A stretch of DNA of 64,000 bases from NCBI RefSeq assembly GCF_019097595.1, contig NC_080715.1:25687855-25751854 (forward strand). Reading direction: 5' to 3'. How positions within the stretch are numbered: the stretch's first letter is position 1; the number at the start of each line of letters is the position of its first letter. Both the position numbers and the translations under genes were made by a program. Shown piece after piece: positions 47,271 to 64,000 of this stretch. The DNA comes from Hemibagrus wyckioides (taxonomy: Eukaryota > Chordata > Actinopteri > Siluriformes > Bagridae). The notes under the pieces were generated by a model. The model ran no database searches. It saw only the letters and a list, made by a program, of their open reading frames with translations, and was not told the origin of the DNA.

Positions 47271-48661
47271 AAAACTTTGCGATTTTCTATACAGTCATTC
47301 TTTACAGTCATTCTACAGTACAAACCGTAATTCAGAACCCACTTACAGTGAATAGCAGACACACACACATACACACACAATTATGAAATTATGAATACAG
47401 TGCACATGACAGATACAAGAAACAGCCTCATCAACATCATCAGAACTCATGGATATTAAAACAGACATTGAAACAGATCACTCTCTCACACACACACGCA
47501 CTCTGAAAGTCTCAGTGATGGAGCTTCCACTTTGGTTAATATTCTGAACTGAACACTGACATGTTAGTACCATAAAACACACTTTACACTCAGTGAACTG
47601 CAGTGAAGGTGAAGGTGAAGATCTGCTGATCGATCCCATGTTCATGCAGTAAATCACACACTCGAGCACAAAGTACATCCTGAAAGTAACTTTTTGGTTG
47701 AATGTTAGGATGTTACACCGTTTAATTAAAGCGTGTCATTGTTTAGCGTTATCGGTAAACAAAGCCTCGAAACAAGGTATATTTACTTAATGGCAAGCAC
47801 GGTGGCATCTTTACTGCATACTTTATGTTCCTTCAGCATGAAAGAGTCACATTCAGCAAGGCGCCCCAAGGCAACAGTGTATCTATGACAACAGTGCATC
47901 CGTGAGCGCTGGAGATTTTAGGCACGGTCTGCTAGTGGTTTTGGCACTCCACATAGCTGTCATATCTCAGCAGGAAAGTAATATGAAAAAAAACCCCCAA
48001 AAAAACATTTATTTTCAGAACAGTGACAGATTTTTTTTGAGGCAGAAAAAAAGAACATACTTTTGAATAGATGGTGATGAGAAAACGCTTCAGAAAGTTG
48101 ATGTACCATTTTTCCAGCTAATATCCTGCTTGTGCAGGTTATTAATGCTGAACATGCAACCTAGCAGGAACCTATTGATGGTGACCGCTTAGGTTACGTT
48201 ACATTTTCTTATTTTTTGCAGCAAAAAGGGGTCTTTTTAAGTGTAAGGAGGACCTTTTACGTTTGGTACAGGTTAATAGAAACAGTGTAACCCACCATGA
48301 GCATGCACCAAGTTGTGAAATAGATCATTATGAGTAAGACTTTGGGACTGATTCCTCTCAGCATGAAAGAACATGTACAGGAACTCACAGTTTAACATCA
48401 GAGAACATTCATACACACACACAGATAGACACGACCTAAAACAGTAGTGTAACAGTCTCCCACTGCCTCACTCCTCTCTCTCACACACTCCTGGCGTTAT
48501 TCAGTGACAGGACTGCTATGGCATGCAGAGGAGACCAGGACTATGACGTTTGCACACACAGCTACAAGCACAAACATGCACTTCCACACATGCACGCTCT
48601 TCAGATTCTGACGGTCAGTCTGGGAATCGGATCAGATTTGAGCACCGTGCTCTGGTTCTGG

Positions 48662-60541
<11,880 letters not shown>

Positions 60542-60845
60542 CTGCAGAGAGAAGAGAGAAAGCGTCATTTCCAACGTTTTCACTGACCTAAAAAAAACAG
60601 AGTTGCCAGATTGCATTAATAATCCCCATCAGCAGCAGTCGACTAACTGGTTATCTTTTTCCTGACACACATAAGATGCACATGAACTGCTTATTATACA
60701 GTCATGGTGATGCACGGACATTTCGACTCAAAAAAGAAAAATAAAAGAAGAGAAATAAAGATTTAGTGACCAGAAAACGCAACACTTAGGGTTGTGTCCC
60801 AAATCACATACTTTATACACCATTATAAATAGTGAGTAGTGCGTT

Positions 60846-61056
60846 TACACCAGGGGTGTCCAATCTTATCCGCAAAGGGCCGGTGTGGGTGCAGGTTTTC
60901 ATTCCAACTGAGCAGAAACCACACCTGAGTCTACTGAAAGCCAAGATCAGTTGATTAGCCGGTTGGAATCAGGTGTAGCTCCTGCTTGGTTGGAATGAAA
61001 ACCTGCACCCACACCGGCCCTTTCTGGATAAGACTGGACACCCCTGGTTTACACTG
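60846..61056. mobile_element. palindromic MITE of about 210 bp
   Basis: About 60-bp inverted arms: caggggtgtccaatcttatc ... gtgggtgcaggttttcattc, and their complement gaatgaaaacctgcacccac ... ggataagactggacacccct. A short unique centre; no coding capacity. It is just upstream of the dcbld2 exon at 60490-60541 in gene orientation. Confidence 0.8.
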
Positions 61057-61328
61057 AATAAAAAGTAGTTCACTTTAAGTACCAGGATGATGTGGTCATT
61101 CAACTGAAAAGAAATAAAGTGTGGAATATTGAACATTTCATGCACTCAACCCTAGCAGCTTGACTTAGGTAGTGGAAGAGGGGTGGGGCTACCAGGCATT
61201 AGCATCGAGATTTCTCCATCTTACAAATTAGCTCAAGTTTTTTAACATTAAGAATATTCTGCTAAAGCTAGCAGTGTCATGTTACATTGTGTTCAACACC
61301 ATTTGCCATCGACTGGGAAATTTCCGCT

Positions 61329-62193
61329 AATGCCGAGTTCACACTGCAGGATTTTCAGAGTGGTCAGATCACGGTTGTTTTCACACTGCACGACTATCCA
61401 GGGTAGCATTCAGTCGCTGCTGTGTTCACACTGCACGACTATGCAGGGTAGCATTCAGTCGCTGCTGTGTTCACACTGCACGACTATCCAGGGTAGCATT
61501 CAGTCGCTGCTGTGTTCACACTGCACGATGGACCGGCGACAGGAGGTTTCACACATTGCATGACTTCACAATAGGAAGAGTCGACGATAACTCTGTCTGG
61601 TCCGCATACTGCGTTTCACAACCAAACGTACACGAGAAGTGATAAAGAAGTAATGCAAGTTCACGAGAGATCTCACACGAGGCTGGAAATGAAACCCCGA
61701 AAAAGTTCCCGATCCAAATGGTCAATGCGGGGAACGAGGATTGCGCGTGCGGCATGATTGAACAAATGAATAATTTCACAATGTGCTGCTGCTGATGCGG
61801 CTGGTCAAGCAAAGGTTTCTGATTTATTTCTGATTGATGCTGTTGAGGCTTATTTATTCTGAGATGTGCTTTAACTGAAGCCATGCTTGCTGATATTGTG
61901 GTCTAGAACTCCTCCCTAAACTGCCCACTGCCCAGTATCTCACTCTCTCATTGGCTGTAGGTCAAAACCGAAGTATGTTTCAGTCAGAGCTCCTTTCACA
62001 CTGCACGATTCTGAGTCGCCGACAGGTCCAGCATGCCAAATATTTCCCGGGAGTTGGCAGCTCATCGAGTTTTTGGTCATTCACACTGTGCGATTGTCAC
62101 TTGCGTACACGAGATCCGATTTGCCTTCGATTTTGCAAAATTAGATGGCAACTGAAAATCAGGGCTAAAATTGTACAGTGTGAACTCAGCATT
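61329..62193. mobile_element. non-autonomous DNA transposon with internal 45-bp tandem repeat
   Basis: Termini taatgccgagttcacactg and cagtgtgaactcagcatta are inverted repeats. Inside, 61390-61528 contains three 45-bp units (cagtcgctgctgtgttcaca ... gggtagcatt). The 111-codon minus frame at 61549-61884 has no recognised domain. The layout resembles Harbinger-type MITEs, but the class is inferred. Confidence 0.7.
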
Positions 62194-64000
62194 AGATATT
62201 AAAAAAAAAAAAAAAGTTAGTGCTCCATTAGAGATGATACAACCCTTCTTAAATTCATACACCAGATGATATATATAGTGCATAGTGTATATTATATTAT
62301 AGTGTATATTTGGGACGCAGCTACTATTGTGCAAGTATACATAAACATAATCTCTAAACCACTGTTACGATTAAAATTGCTCTGTGAAATGCTTCTTTTT
62401 TTTTTACCTTCCGTGGTGGAAATGATCCAAATGCAAGGAATCCAGCGTACAGCATTACTGCTCATGCTCCTCAGAACTTAATTACAGACATGTGTATATT
62501 ACGCAATCCATACAAAGCATTACAGTGAATCGATGCGCTGTTCGGTAGAATCAAGCTCGGCTTGTTATACACACATAAGCGTGCGTATTTACTAGGCACT
62601 AAAGTCTGTAAATAACATCAAGACTATATTATTTCTCCAAGTCCAAACCGTTGTTCTGTACGCTCTGAGATGCGAGAGAATCCGCTGAATCTGGCAACGC
62701 TCCATACTGAGCTCTCTGGGCTGCTCATTAATTCTCTCTCCTACAGATAGAACAGTGTTCAGTGTGTTGCTGTGGTGATGTTATTGATCCCTGTGTGGTG
62801 TTTGTGTTCGTGCTCTGTGTGCGCTCTGCGTGTGTGTGTGTGTGAGGTTTCTAGCCTTCAGATGTTACTTATGTATGCTATATATCTCCCCCTCTCACTG
62901 TAATGGAGTAATGTGGATCAGCTGTGTGTTGGGTTTCATCAATCAATAATAACAGCCACAAAAAGGCAGGAAGAGAGTGTGTGTGTGTGTGTGTGACAGG
63001 AAGGCGAGATGTATCTTGTGGTAGAGTGTGGTGTAATATAGTCCATTACTCAAACGCACAGCCTGGCACTGTCTGCTCCTGTCATCCTGACTCATATGAA
63101 AGAGGATCTCTTCCTCTCTCTCTTAGACACACACACACACACCTCTCTCTCTCGCTCTCTCTCTTGCTCTCTCTCTCGCTCATGCGCAGACTCTTTATAT
63201 CTCCCTTTGTTTGCTGGTAAATAAACTAGGAGGCTCCCTACAAGGCCACAAGGAAAGAAGCTTTATCATAATTAGAAAGCAAGACAGAAGCTGAGGATGT
63301 TCCAAGCTGTTCAGGGATCTTATCTGATCCCTGTGTGTGTGTGTGTGTGTGAAAGAGAGAGAGAGAGAGAGAGATCCTGTGTGTCACCTATTTGACAAGC
63401 AAGTCTACATCGTCATGACATGAGCTGTGTCAAAATGTGTGTATGTAAGGAATAGGACACTTTGGGACATGTTGTCAAAGTAACCAGTCGTCAGTGTAGG
63501 ATCGGTGTGATGCTGATACCCCCTGGAGCTGATTAATACAACTTCGAACAAAACGAAACAAAACAAAACGAATCTCAGAACATTTGGCCATGTTGTGTCA
63601 CTTCATTGAAATTCATTTATTTAGTTCTAAAGACCTGTTGTATAGGAACACCGTCACACTTGCAATCATGTTGTTACACCGAATATCGACACGGTTGTTG
63701 CTTCAAAACAAGTCGAATTACATTATAATTATTTTTAACCATTTACAGTTATACGTCATGTTACAGAATGTCCGCGAGCTATAAACATTCTTTCCCTCAA
63801 CATCCTCTTGCATTTAGCTTTACATGTTACTGAGAAACCTGAAACTCCAAAAACCTACAGCTTTACCTCCGACTCTTACAAAGCACCGACACGACAGATG
63901 TATTACCTTTGCTAAATAACCTTTTAGTCTTAGACTATTTGGCACATCCACCACTCAAGCCTCTGTGTGTGAGCTGTTACTATAGAAACGATAGGAACTC
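62194..64000. other. upstream dcbld2 intron sequence
   Basis: No CUB-domain exon found. Short TG/CA/GA runs at 62830, 62975, 63128-63180 and 63335-63373. The gene must continue beyond the right edge. Confidence 0.5.

Noticed and set aside
62408..62471. Possible dcbld2 CUB exon on the minus strand (donor-like gtaaaa, phase 1 end)
   Set aside because: Translation shows no CUB similarity (WIPCIWIISTTE) and the acceptor lacks a pyrimidine tract.

Overview
The window is vertebrate nuclear DNA from a ray-finned fish. It has multi-exon genes with canonical GT-AG introns, long CA/GA/TA microsatellites, tRNA-derived SINEs and very many Tc1/mariner remnants. The repeat mix fits an ostariophysan such as a catfish, but that is inference. 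There are no bacterial-type operons, CRISPR arrays or free-standing RNA genes.

Layout: (1) 1-21.9 kb is a gene-free flank of microsatellites, transposon relics, a minisatellite with a unit of about 43 bp (16.3-17.2 kb) and a nearly pure 170-bp CT tract. (2) 21,945-34,476 (+) is a complete nine-exon cmss1 gene, 295 codons. It encodes a nucleolar small-subunit processome protein with a decayed DEAD-box fold. Its introns hold short Tc1 derivatives, a reverse-oriented non-LTR retrotransposon and a TA tract. (3) 35,122-45,050 (+) is a complete seven-exon CDC50-family gene, called tmem30c from synteny, 352 codons. It is predicted to encode a two-pass P4-ATPase (lipid flippase) chaperone. (4) 48,662-60,541 (-) holds the last twelve coding exons of dcbld2: LCCL domain, discoidin (F5/8C) domain, transmembrane segment and a tail with seven YxxP motifs. 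Its CUB and signal-peptide exons lie beyond the right edge. All exon phases close in the three genes, so the models are internally consistent. tmem30c follows cmss1 by about 645 bp in the same orientation and converges on dcbld2. The three genes have unrelated jobs (ribosome biogenesis, lipid flipping, receptor signalling) and form a synteny block, not a pathway.

No wholly new system is evident. The best observations concern mobile DNA. A short Tc1-like family has spread from one internally deleted founder: at least five copies share a deletion junction, and a further copy keeps a piece of the parental 3' coding end. A 580-codon reverse-transcriptase reading frame has lost exactly its catalytic FADD box without a frameshift. 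There are several nested insertions whose order can be read, a SINE/LINE shared 3' tail, and mobile elements that carry internal tandem repeats.
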